Shown here: positions 17,689 to 26,335 of the stretch, in pieces
Layout of the letters: the number at the start of each line of letters is the position of its first letter
Numbering within the stretch: the stretch's first letter is position 1
Assembly: GCA_942491465.1 (NCBI GenBank)
Contig: CALOBA010000011.1
Span: 1 to 64,000 of the forward strand
Length of the DNA: 64,000 nt
Origin: CALOBA01 sp942491465
GTDB taxonomy: Bacteria > Pseudomonadota > Gammaproteobacteria > Chromatiales > Chromatiaceae
Direction of reading: 5' to 3'
Made by a program: the position numbers and the translations under genes
The notes under the pieces: model-generated
What the model was told of the DNA's origin: nothing
The model's database searches: none
What the model saw: only the letters and a program-made list of their open reading frames with translations

Positions 17689-20220
17689 TCAGGGCAGCCA
17701 GGACCAGGCTTCGATCTGGAAGAAGCGCACCAGCGGGCGGGCGATGATAAACAGCAGCGGCTTTTCGCCCACCAGGACCTTGGCGTAGCCGGTCATGCCC
17801 GGTCGCACCTGGTACTCGACGTCGGCCAGCTCGATGACGACCTTGAAAACCTGGCCGAACTCCGCGGACTGCCCGGATGGCTCGATGGCATAGACCTGTC
17901 CGCGGAACGTCTGGCCTGGAAAGGCGAGCAGCCGGACCTCGGCCTCGGCGCCGGTGGTCATCTCGCCGACCTCATACTCGGGCAGCAGCAGCTCCACCAT
18001 CGGCTGCTGGTGGGTCTGGACGACGGCATAGGTCTCGCCTTGGGCCAGATAGCTGGCGAGCTTTTGACCGAGGTAGGCGTCGACCAGGTAGCCGTCGAAG
18101 GGCATGGTCAGGCGTCCGCTGCCGGCCTGATCACGGGCATGCGCAAGCTCGGCCTGCACCCGGCGCAGCTCGGCGGCAGCGGCGGCCAGGTCTTGTCGGG
18201 CGACCTCGACGTCGGCATCGGAAGCGCCGTTGAGCAGCAGCTCCAGGGCCGCGGCGGCCTCCTCCGATTGCTTGCGCTTGGCAGCGAGATTGCTCTCGAA
18301 CTCAGCGATGTGCATTCGGTCCACCTCGGCCTGCTTCTCGCTGCGCGAGCGGTTGAGTTCGGAGATGACACCGCTGGGCAGCTCCGCGATCCGCTGCAAC
18401 TCTTGATCGCTGAAGTGCGATGTCACCCGTCCGGTTGCGAGCTGATGCCGCGCCAGCGCGACCTCGTGCTCGGCGCTTTCGGCCAGGGCCCTGGCCTGGG
18501 CGATCTCTTCGCTGCGCGGGCCGGCCACAAGCCGCTCGAGCACCGCCTGTTGCTTTTGCAGGAGCGCCTGACGCTCCGAGACCTGCTCCTGGAGCGTCGC
18601 AATCGAGGTCTGCAGGCTGCTCGAGGCCATCACGGCGATCTCGGTCCCGCGGCTCAGCAGTCGGCCGTCGCCGCCGTTCTCCGAGACCCGGGTGACCTTG
18701 CCCGAGACCGGCGCCTGGATCACCTGCTGTTGCGGCGGCAACAGTTTGATCGGCCCCCCGGGGCGGAACGGAAACGGCAGCGCCAGGACCACGATCAGCC
18801 CCGCCAGCAGGAGCAGACGCACCCCGCGAGCGATCCAGCGCGCCTCGCCGCCGGCCCGCGACGACGTGCCCGGAGGCGACGGCACCAGCGGGTCCGCCAC
18901 CTTCTCGCCGACCGTCGGCGACGCCGTGCCGCCGACGACGAACAGGCGCCCCACCTTCGCCATGCCCCAGCGCAGGATCAACAGCACCACGATGACGGTG
19001 ATGATGACCTCGGTGGCCTCGCCGAACAGGTTGGGGAAGCTGCGCGCCAGGCCCGCCGAGACATGCGACGTGATCCGGAAGAAGGCGTAGGTCCAGAACA
19101 GCACCAGCGCGGTTCCATACAGGAACAGGCGGCGCTTGAAGGTCGGCGAGATGGCAGTGGTCACCGGCTTTCGGGTGACGGTCGCCACCAGCACCATAAT
19201 GGCGAGCTTGATTAGGGATGGCGGCAGGCGAAAGTAGGTCACCATCCAACGATAGCCGTCCGAGGAGCGCAGCGGCAGGCTAACCAGGATCAGACTGATC
19301 AGCCCGGCCTGGGTCAGGATGATGGCCTGCACCGCCAACTGATTGCCGGAATAGCTAAACAGGTGCCAGGCGAGCACGGCAAGGACGATCAGCCCCATCC
19401 GCATCAGTAGGTTCGAGCCGTAGGACCAAAGCTTTCCGTGTCGGTCGAAGCTGCGAATGGCACTCTTGTCGATATAGAAGCGCGGAATGATGCCGAAGCG
19501 CAACCGAATCCCGAAGGTCTTGATTTGACCACCGAAGTAGGTGATCACGATCCCCTGGACCACGCAGCGCATCAGGTTGATGCTGAGCAGGCTGAAGATG
19601 AGCCGCCCGAGATAGGAGCGCACATGACCTAGCCGGGCGAGGTCCTGACTCATGGCCAACTGGTTGTCGAAAAAGCTGAACAGCGCGATGGGCAGGGTGA
19701 CGAACAGGGCGTAGACGAACAGCAGGATGAACAGCCGCAACGGCTTGACGACGCGATTGAGGACGTCGAAGACCCCGCTCGGATTGAACAGCGGCCAGCG
19801 GTATTCGTTTCCACCTTCGCCCTTGCCGTCGTCGTCGTCCCGAACCGAGCCCGCCGGCTGCAGCGGGGCCGCGTCGGGCCGGGCCGATGCATCCGGCGGA
19901 TCACCGCGGAAGGCGGCGACCGCCGCCGGCTCGGCCCCCGCCAGCAGACCCAGCGCCACCAATTCGTCGAAGACCTGCAGCAGCTCCCCGATCCTGATGG
20001 CGCTGTCGAAGCGTTGGGCGAATGACCGGGCGATCTGCTCGGCCGGCGTCACGCCGTCGAACGATTCGCAGAGGAAGAAGGTGCGCTCGTCGAACTCGTA
20101 GCGCTCACCCGCCACCGGATCATAGACAACGAACAGCTTGCCGTCGCCGCCCTGATCCTTGTCGCGAATCAGGACGTCGTCCCGCCAGCGGGGGAATGGC
20201 ATCGGCGTGGTGGCGGTCAT
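17689..20220 (-). CDS. PqqD-like / inactive S2P-like membrane domain / HlyD adaptor fusion
   Basis: 843 residues. Residues ~1-95 resemble a PqqD-type small domain; ~155-480 form several membrane helices laid out like a site-2 protease (M50); ~480-843 are an HlyD/RND-type adaptor with a lipoyl-like half (QAPVSGKVTRVSENGG), long coiled coil and a second half (MPFDGYLVDAYLGQ). At the place where M50 proteins carry HExxH before an FGG turn, this protein has RCVVQ (about residues 218-222), so the protease centre is lost. Likely part of an envelope export route. It lies 66 bases after the serine hydrolase gene. Confidence 0.8.
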   Translation of the reverse strand: MTATTPMPFPRWRDDVLIRDKDQGGDGKLFVVYDPVAGERYEFDERTFFLCESFDGVTPAEQIARSFAQRFDSAIRIGELLQVFDELVALGLLAGAEPAAVAAFRGDPPDASARPDAAPLQPAGSVRDDDDGKGEGGNEYRWPLFNPSGVFDVLNRVVKPLRLFILLFVYALFVTLPIALFSFFDNQLAMSQDLARLGHVRSYLGRLIFSLLSINLMRCVVQGIVITYFGGQIKTFGIRLRFGIIPRFYIDKSAIRSFDRHGKLWSYGSNLLMRMGLIVLAVLAWHLFSYSGNQLAVQAIILTQAGLISLILVSLPLRSSDGYRWMVTYFRLPPSLIKLAIMVLVATVTRKPVTTAISPTFKRRLFLYGTALVLFWTYAFFRITSHVSAGLARSFPNLFGEATEVIITVIVVLLILRWGMAKVGRLFVVGGTASPTVGEKVADPLVPSPPGTSSRAGGEARWIARGVRLLLLAGLIVVLALPFPFRPGGPIKLLPPQQQVIQAPVSGKVTRVSENGGDGRLLSRGTEIAVMASSSLQTSIATLQEQVSERQALLQKQQAVLERLVAGPRSEEIAQARALAESAEHEVALARHQLATGRVTSHFSDQELQRIAELPSGVISELNRSRSEKQAEVDRMHIAEFESNLAAKRKQSEEAAAALELLLNGASDADVEVARQDLAAAAAELRRVQAELAHARDQAGSGRLTMPFDGYLVDAYLGQKLASYLAQGETYAVVQTHQQPMVELLLPEYEVGEMTTGAEAEVRLLAFPGQTFRGQVYAIEPSGQSAEFGQVFKVVIELADVEYQVRPGMTGYAKVLVGEKPLLFIIARPLVRFFQIEAWSWLP

Positions 20221-20286
20221 CGCATGGCGTCGAGCTGCGGCGGCCTGCGTGGTGCTCCCGAGACCCGGGCGGTCATCATCGGCGCA

Positions 20287-21618
20287 TCAGTCGGCGCGTC
20301 CGCGTGCCGCCCTTGCCGCCGAGATGCACGCCGACGACAGCTGGCCCTTGTGCTGGCGCAGACAGCGCACCAGGCGCCGTTTCCTGCCCTCCTGCTCGGC
20401 GCAGAACTGCCGGATCTCCGCAGCACAGGCCGAACGCCAATCGCTGTGCACGGCAGGCGCATCGGCAGCGCCTTCAGCGCCGGGGGCGCGCGCCGGCGCC
20501 TGGCTTGAGAGCGCACGGGCGAGGAACGCCGCGTCGGACCATCCGCTGCCCTTGGACTCGCCCTGACGCACGATCACCAGATCCAGCGACGGGATGATGT
20601 ACAGGCGCTGCTTGCCCGAACCCGCGGCCATCGCCAGGTCCCTCGGCGCGGTACGGGAAATGAGGCCGTCGTCGCTGTTGGCCGAGCGCCGCGCGGCGTT
20701 GCCGTCGGCAACGGCATGGCCCTGGCCGCCCCGATACTCTCGATTCAACCACAGGGTCAGGCCATAGGACGGATTCGCAACGCTGCCCTGAAAGACCTGC
20801 ATCAGCAGCGAGCGCTCGATGATCTGACGATCTCCCCACCGCCCGCCCTGGTTGAGCAGCGCGCCGAGCTTGATCCACTCCCGAGGGGCGACGAAGGCGC
20901 CTGCGAACATGACCGGATTGCCGGCCGCGTCCCGTGTCCAGCGACCGATCCGCATCCCGATCGGCTCCAGGACACGCTGCTTCAGGTAGGCCACCGGGTC
21001 ATCGGGCCGACCCGCGGCGCGCAGTTTGCGCTGCAGGAAGACACCGAAGGCAGCCAGATGGCTTGGACCGTAGGCGAACGACCCACCGGGAACGTCGACG
21101 CCGGGGACCCCGAGCACACGCTTGAATTTGTCGTCGAACTTCGGCCGGCCCCGCAGCAGCGCCGTCGCCGGCTCCAGGCCGCTGGTGAAATCGAGCAGAT
21201 GCCGGACCAGGATACGGGACTTGTTCGGATCGCCCCGCCATTCGGTCAGGGTCTCGGCCACCGGCTCGTCCAATGTGAACAACCCATCCTCGACCGCGGC
21301 CATGGCCAGCACCCCCCAGAAGCTCTTGGTACCGCTGGCCAAGCGCTGAGGCTGGTCAGCACCACCCTTCCCGTCGTAGACCTCGTACAAGATCTTGCCG
21401 CCGGACATGACGACGACGGCACTGCCCTTGTGGCCCTTGGAATAGGCCGCCGCATCGCGAAAGCGGTCTGCGGCCTGATGCTGGCTGTCGGCCCCTGCCG
21501 GCGCGTCCGTGTCGGCACTCAGAGCGGACGCAGGGACCACCAACGCGCACAGCGCGAGCAGCGCGACGGCGAGGAAACGATGGCCGACCGGGCCGGTACC
21601 GGGGCTCGTCATTGGCAT
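20287..21618 (-). CDS. Serine hydrolase (beta-lactamase class C fold) with Cys-rich C-terminal repeat
   Basis: 443 residues. Signal peptide at residues ~12-35, then the SxxK motif SGTK (Ser95/Lys98) and a YGPS in the place of the family's Tyr-x-Asn. The last ~50 residues carry four cysteines in a pattern like the Cys-rich FGFR/GLG1 repeat (AC...IRQFC...LVRCL..H...LSSAC), which is unusual on this fold. The start at 21618 is preceded by AGGAG at good spacing; the frame is open further upstream but overlaps a different coding signal. Probably a periplasmic esterase or amide hydrolase, like 6-aminohexanoate-dimer hydrolases; substrate unknown. Confidence 0.82.
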   Translation of the reverse strand: MPMTSPGTGPVGHRFLAVALLALCALVVPASALSADTDAPAGADSQHQAADRFRDAAAYSKGHKGSAVVVMSGGKILYEVYDGKGGADQPQRLASGTKSFWGVLAMAAVEDGLFTLDEPVAETLTEWRGDPNKSRILVRHLLDFTSGLEPATALLRGRPKFDDKFKRVLGVPGVDVPGGSFAYGPSHLAAFGVFLQRKLRAAGRPDDPVAYLKQRVLEPIGMRIGRWTRDAAGNPVMFAGAFVAPREWIKLGALLNQGGRWGDRQIIERSLLMQVFQGSVANPSYGLTLWLNREYRGGQGHAVADGNAARRSANSDDGLISRTAPRDLAMAAGSGKQRLYIIPSLDLVIVRQGESKGSGWSDAAFLARALSSQAPARAPGAEGAADAPAVHSDWRSACAAEIRQFCAEQEGRKRRLVRCLRQHKGQLSSACISAARAARGRAD

Positions 21619-21742
21619 GATGCTCCTGCGAAAGAGGGGCCGCCAGCCAGTCCCGAGGTCGCGCAAGCGGCGAAGCGGCACTGGGGAGTCGGCCCCAAGG
21701 CGAGCACCGCCGGGGCCGACGCCGTTGCGCCGGAGCTGCCGG

Positions 21743-22744
21743 CTATGCCCGGCGACGCTTTTCGATGACGTTGGCAGCGGCCGCCTTGGCCTCGCCGGCG
21801 ATGGCCTGCCACTTCTCGTCGTCACCGTCATCGAGCAGTAGGTCGAGGTCCTGCAGACCCTCGACGCCCAGATCCTCGTCGATGGCCAACGACGCGGCCC
21901 GGTATTCCTCCAGCGCCTCGCGGTGCATGCCCATGCCGGTGTAGAGATCGCCCCAGAGCTTGTGCACCAGCGGCGACTGGTCGCGCTGCGGCAAGCTCCT
22001 CAGCACCTGCTCGGCCTGCACCTGCTTGCCGCCCTGGATGTAGGCCTCCGCCAAGCCCAGGCGGGTCTGGCTCTTGCCACCGTCCCCGTCAAGCTCGACG
22101 GCCTGCTCGTAGGCCCGCTGGGCGTCGTCGTATCGCTTCTCGCGCAGGTGCAGACGGCCTTTGATCGCATAGGCTTCCGGGTCGTCCGGCTTGATGCGCA
22201 GGGCCGCGTCGACCTGAGTCATGGCATCGGGCACGCGCCCCGCCGCGCTCAGGGCCTGAGCCAGGCGCTTGCGTGCAACCTCAAGGCGGGGGTTGAAGCT
22301 CAGCGCCGTCTGGAAATGCTCGATGGCCGCTTCCGGCTTCTTCTCACGCTGGAAGATGGCGCCCATGCCCACATGCGCGATGGGCGACTTGGGCTGCACG
22401 CGAATGGCGTTGCTCAGGGCCTCTTTGGCCCTGGCCAGCTCGCCTTGGGCGAAGTAGATACGCGCACTACGAATGTATGCCTGGGGTTGAGACGGGTCCA
22501 TCTTGATCGCGATCTGGAAATGATCCAAGGCACTGTCCATGTCCTTGTGCTTGTACTTGATGCGGGCAATGGCCGTGTGCACAAAGGCGTCGCCCTGGTC
22601 GTTCTTGACCAGTCCCTCAAAGACCTCGAGCGCCTCGTCGAACTGCTTCTCCTTCATCAACTTCTTGCCCCTGCGGATGACGGCGTCGGAGGATTTCGCC
22701 GGGGTGGCGACCCGCTTGATGTTGGGTGTGAATGTCTCATTCAT
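21743..22744 (-). CDS. TPR-repeat protein
   Basis: 333 residues, almost entirely tetratricopeptide repeats from about residue 20 to 290, for example ALDHFQIAIKMDPSQPQAYI and AIEHFQTALSFNPRLEVA. No signal peptide or membrane segment. The C-terminus is acidic, then basic (IEKRRRA). AGGAAA lies just upstream of the ATG at 22744. It follows the second PKS gene by 321 bases on the same strand. A scaffold in the PKS or export machinery is likely from context, but TPR proteins are too general for a firm role. Confidence 0.88.
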   Translation of the reverse strand: MNETFTPNIKRVATPAKSSDAVIRRGKKLMKEKQFDEALEVFEGLVKNDQGDAFVHTAIARIKYKHKDMDSALDHFQIAIKMDPSQPQAYIRSARIYFAQGELARAKEALSNAIRVQPKSPIAHVGMGAIFQREKKPEAAIEHFQTALSFNPRLEVARKRLAQALSAAGRVPDAMTQVDAALRIKPDDPEAYAIKGRLHLREKRYDDAQRAYEQAVELDGDGGKSQTRLGLAEAYIQGGKQVQAEQVLRSLPQRDQSPLVHKLWGDLYTGMGMHREALEEYRAASLAIDEDLGVEGLQDLDLLLDDGDDEKWQAIAGEAKAAAANVIEKRRRA

Positions 22745-23065
22745 GGCTGAAGTTTCCTGACTTGAGGTGGTTGGATCATGAAATGACGTCGACGCGGATC
22801 CGATCCATGCTCGGCAATAAGCCCGTGATCGCAACAAACGCCGAGACGGCGGCCATCGCAAAGCGTTGCAACCAAGAGATGGCTGTTGGCAATGCGAGCA
22901 CGCTGGCGCAGCGACTATCCGTAAAACAGAGACATGACGAGCACATCGGCGCGCGGATTATCGCACAGCGCCCCTGCACCCGCACCCGCACCCGCGGCTG
23001 TCGGTCGGTTACCGCTCGCTGGTACTAAGCCGACGCCTTTGCTGATTCGCATCGCTGCGACCGGA
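22745..23065. other. Intergenic stretch between PKS gene 2 and the TPR gene
   Basis: 321 bases. The only pattern noticed is a short run of about three CCCGCA-type hexamers near 22979-22997. No convincing promoter, terminator or RNA gene was found. Confidence 0.6.
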
Positions 23066-26000
23066 TCAGCGCGAACGATCATCCTGCACCTGGCTTGCGA
23101 GCATCTCGGTCACCCGCGTCTGACTGCGCAGGACCTCCTGCATCAGCTCGAAATGCCGCAGGAGTATCGCCTCGCGCTCCGCACCATCGGCATGGATCGA
23201 CCGAGCCGCCGCCGCCCCCGTAACGGCCGAGGACTGCGACGGGCTCGCCGGCGTCTGCACGGCGGCATCGGGCGCGATCAAGGCCCCTTTGCGCGCAAGC
23301 GTCGCGGCGAAGGCGGGATCGAGGGAGATCATCGGCAGCTCGCCCCGCAGCACCACCGGGTGCGAGGGCTTTTTCGTGGCGGCGGCGTCCGCCTCGTTGA
23401 CGCGCAGCCCGCGGCGCTCCCACAGCGGGCGCAGGTCCATCCCGACCTTGGCCGTGTAGAGCTGCGCGAGCATGTGCTGCAGCTGCTCCAGGCCCGGCCG
23501 GCCCTGAACGTTGCCGGATACGGCCAGGTAGTCCCGCCCCTTGAGGATATTGTCCACAAAGGCGACCAGGGAGTTGCTCGGACCCAGCTCGACGAATACG
23601 CGCACCCCGTCGGCGTGCAGCCGCTCCATGGCTTCGCGAAACCGCACCGGACGCTCCCACTGCTGCGCAGCGACGTCGAGCACGCTCGCGGCATCCTGCG
23701 GATAGACATCCACGGTACTGCAGCTCATGACCGGAATGGACATGGATGCCATCATCAACTCCGATGCATAGTAGCGGCGCAGCGCCTGCCCCCCCGCACC
23801 GAACAGCGGGGTATGGTAGGCGCGGTCCAACGGCAATACGGAGAAGATCGCACCCATGGACTTCAGCCGCTCCAGCAGCGCAGGCGCCGCCTCATTGCGG
23901 GCGTACAACAGGACCTGATTGGCACAGTTGTCGGCGGCCAAATAGACCGCATCCCCGAATTCGCGGAGCATCCCGTGGATGCTGGCGTAGTCGACACCGC
24001 CCAGCGATACGATCACGCCGACGGGAATCTCGGTGCCGGACTCGAGCCTCTCATAGACCTGGTTCAGTCCACGCATCTCGGTCTTCAGCCGCTCCATGGA
24101 CGACGGCCAGCAGAACCCGGAGAGCCTGAGCGCGACGTGCTCGCCGGCGCTGTGCCCGACCATGATGTCGCAGCCGATGCCGAGATCGCGGACCAGCTCG
24201 TACAGCGCCTGGCTTGCGGTGGAGACGCTCTCCGTGGCGAGATCACCGGCATAGAGTTGATCGCGGAGCACCTGCTTGGCATCGTCGTCGATGCAGGTCG
24301 GCGGCGGAAAGACGTAGGCGCTCGGTCGCGGCGAGCGCGGAAAGGTCTGATCGAGAAAGTCGAACCATCCGCGCACCTTGGGAAAATACAGGCACAAGTC
24401 CTTCAACATGCCCGGATATTGGGAGCCCTCGCTGGAAAACATAAAGGCGACCTTGCCGTCACCGCGGGGGGCCTGGGAGTAATACACGCCCTTCTTCGAC
24501 GCCATCACCGCCCGCTCCCAGCCCGGCAGCTTCTTGTCCACCAGCGCGAGCTTCTGGCGCAGATCCTCGATATCGCGGGCGACCACGGCAAGCCGGACGT
24601 CACCACGCGCCCCAAGATACAGCCGGCGCGAGAGTGCTGCCGGGTCGGTGCCGACGTCGAGCTCGGCGACCACCGCGCGCATCCGCGCGAGCACCTCGTC
24701 CTTGCTGTCGCCGGCAAACACGAACAGCTCGCTGGGCCAGGTCTTCCAGGATCGTTCCGGCTGCGACGGCGGCACGTCGATACGGGCCGGATCTTCCACA
24801 TCCCGGCGCACCAGCCAGCGACCAATGTTGGCCGGCGGGATCGCCATCGGCTCGCGATACTCCTCGAGGATGGCATGGGTGTTGATACCGCCGAAGCCGA
24901 AGGCATTGATGCCGGCGCGGCGCGGCAGGTCGCCACCGTGGACCCAGGGCCGGGCCTCGGTGTTGACGTAGAATGGGGTATCTTCGATGCCGATCTCGGT
25001 GCTCACCTCGCCACAGATCGTGGGCGGCAGGATCTTGTGGTGCAGCGCCAGCGAGGTCTTGATCAGGCTGGCGATGCCGGCGGCAGGGATGCAGTGGCCG
25101 ATCATGGACTTCACCGAGCCCAGGGCGACGGTCGGCAGCTTGCCTTGGCGAGCGCCGAACACGGCGCGCAGGGCCTGCAGCTCGGTACGGTCGCCCAGCG
25201 GGATGCCGGTGCCGTGGGCCTCCACCAGGCCGATGGTGCTCGGGTCCAGGCCGGTCTGCTCGTAGGCCCTGCGCACCGCGGTCGTCTCGCCCTCCACGCG
25301 CGGGGCCAGCAGGCCGAAACCCTTGCCGTCGCTGGCGACACCGACCCCTTTGATCACGGCGTAGATGCGATCGTCGTCGCGGACCGCATCCGGCAGCCGT
25401 TTGAGCAGCGCGAAGCCGACCCCCTCGCCCAGCAGCGTACCCGTCGCGGCGGCATCGAACGGGCGGATCAGCGCCGTCGAGAGCGCCCCGAGCACCTGAA
25501 AGAGCATGTAGATCTGCGCCGGCATCGATGCCTGAACGCCGCCCACCAGCATCATGTCGCAGCGCCCGTCGCGCAGGTCCCGCATCCCCAGGTCGGTGGC
25601 GATGATGCTCGATGCACAGGCCGCATCAATCAGATAGTTGGGGCCCATCAGGTCCAGCCGATTGGCGATGCGCCCGGAGATCACGTTGGCGACCAGGCCG
25701 GGGATCAACTCGGTCTCGAGTTGGAGGATGCTGCGCTGGAATGCCGCGCGCGCCTTCTCCAGGTCGTCCTCGGTGAGATTGGGCAGGACCTGGGACAGAA
25801 TGCCCAAGGTCTGATCGATGGCGATGGAATACTGAAACCCGGCGACATCCCCGCGATTGGGGTTGGTCCCGTGGCCGACGATGATGCCGGTGCGCTCGCG
25901 GTCGAAGGGGCGGGTGTCGTAGCCCGCATCCTTGAGGGCGTCGTTCGCCAGCCGCAGCCCGAGCAGATGCGCCGGATCACCCTCCAACGCCTTGGGCGCA

Positions 26001-26260
26001 ATGCCGAGTTCGAAGGGGTCGAATACCGCCAGATCGCCGATCAGGCCGACCTTGCGCACGCTGATGCGCGAGGTGCCGAGACCGGACTTGGCGTTCGGGT
26101 CGTACCAGGGCTTCGCCCAGCTGTCCGGCGCGTCCTGTACGAAGTCCTTCTTGGCAATAATGTTGTCCCAGAAGGCGTCCTTGTTTGCGCTCCCGGCAAA
26201 CAGGCCGGAGAGCCCGATCACCGCGATATCCGCCTGCCGCGTGTCCGAACCACTTGCCAT
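23066..26260 (-). CDS. Type I PKS/FAS protein 2: ketosynthase-acyltransferase
   Basis: 1,064 residues. An N-terminal ketosynthase (~10-465) has the active cysteine in DAACASS (Cys215), EAHGTG and the histidine in SMIGHCIPAAG, so it looks competent. A C-terminal acyltransferase (~600-920) has SSEGSQYPGM, the serine in GHSAGE near residue 700 and a late histidine in RAYHTP. There is no ACP, reductase or dehydratase; these are on the partner protein encoded 75 bases upstream. The KS-AT layout recalls PfaB and the KS-AT proteins of PUFA-synthase-like and heterocyst-glycolipid systems. Unlike PfaB's degenerate KS this one keeps its catalytic residues. The start codon lies after a GGGGG-rich weak ribosome site. 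Confidence 0.9.
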   Translation of the reverse strand: MASGSDTRQADIAVIGLSGLFAGSANKDAFWDNIIAKKDFVQDAPDSWAKPWYDPNAKSGLGTSRISVRKVGLIGDLAVFDPFELGIAPKALEGDPAHLLGLRLANDALKDAGYDTRPFDRERTGIIVGHGTNPNRGDVAGFQYSIAIDQTLGILSQVLPNLTEDDLEKARAAFQRSILQLETELIPGLVANVISGRIANRLDLMGPNYLIDAACASSIIATDLGMRDLRDGRCDMMLVGGVQASMPAQIYMLFQVLGALSTALIRPFDAAATGTLLGEGVGFALLKRLPDAVRDDDRIYAVIKGVGVASDGKGFGLLAPRVEGETTAVRRAYEQTGLDPSTIGLVEAHGTGIPLGDRTELQALRAVFGARQGKLPTVALGSVKSMIGHCIPAAGIASLIKTSLALHHKILPPTICGEVSTEIGIEDTPFYVNTEARPWVHGGDLPRRAGINAFGFGGINTHAILEEYREPMAIPPANIGRWLVRRDVEDPARIDVPPSQPERSWKTWPSELFVFAGDSKDEVLARMRAVVAELDVGTDPAALSRRLYLGARGDVRLAVVARDIEDLRQKLALVDKKLPGWERAVMASKKGVYYSQAPRGDGKVAFMFSSEGSQYPGMLKDLCLYFPKVRGWFDFLDQTFPRSPRPSAYVFPPPTCIDDDAKQVLRDQLYAGDLATESVSTASQALYELVRDLGIGCDIMVGHSAGEHVALRLSGFCWPSSMERLKTEMRGLNQVYERLESGTEIPVGVIVSLGGVDYASIHGMLREFGDAVYLAADNCANQVLLYARNEAAPALLERLKSMGAIFSVLPLDRAYHTPLFGAGGQALRRYYASELMMASMSIPVMSCSTVDVYPQDAASVLDVAAQQWERPVRFREAMERLHADGVRVFVELGPSNSLVAFVDNILKGRDYLAVSGNVQGRPGLEQLQHMLAQLYTAKVGMDLRPLWERRGLRVNEADAAATKKPSHPVVLRGELPMISLDPAFAATLARKGALIAPDAAVQTPASPSQSSAVTGAAAARSIHADGAEREAILLRHFELMQEVLRSQTRVTEMLASQVQDDRSR

Positions 26261-26335
26261 CTACACTGCCCCCCTCAACGAAAAATCCGGACCCGGTCGA
26301 AATCCGGGCCACCCTGGGCTGTTGCCCCGCGCCGA

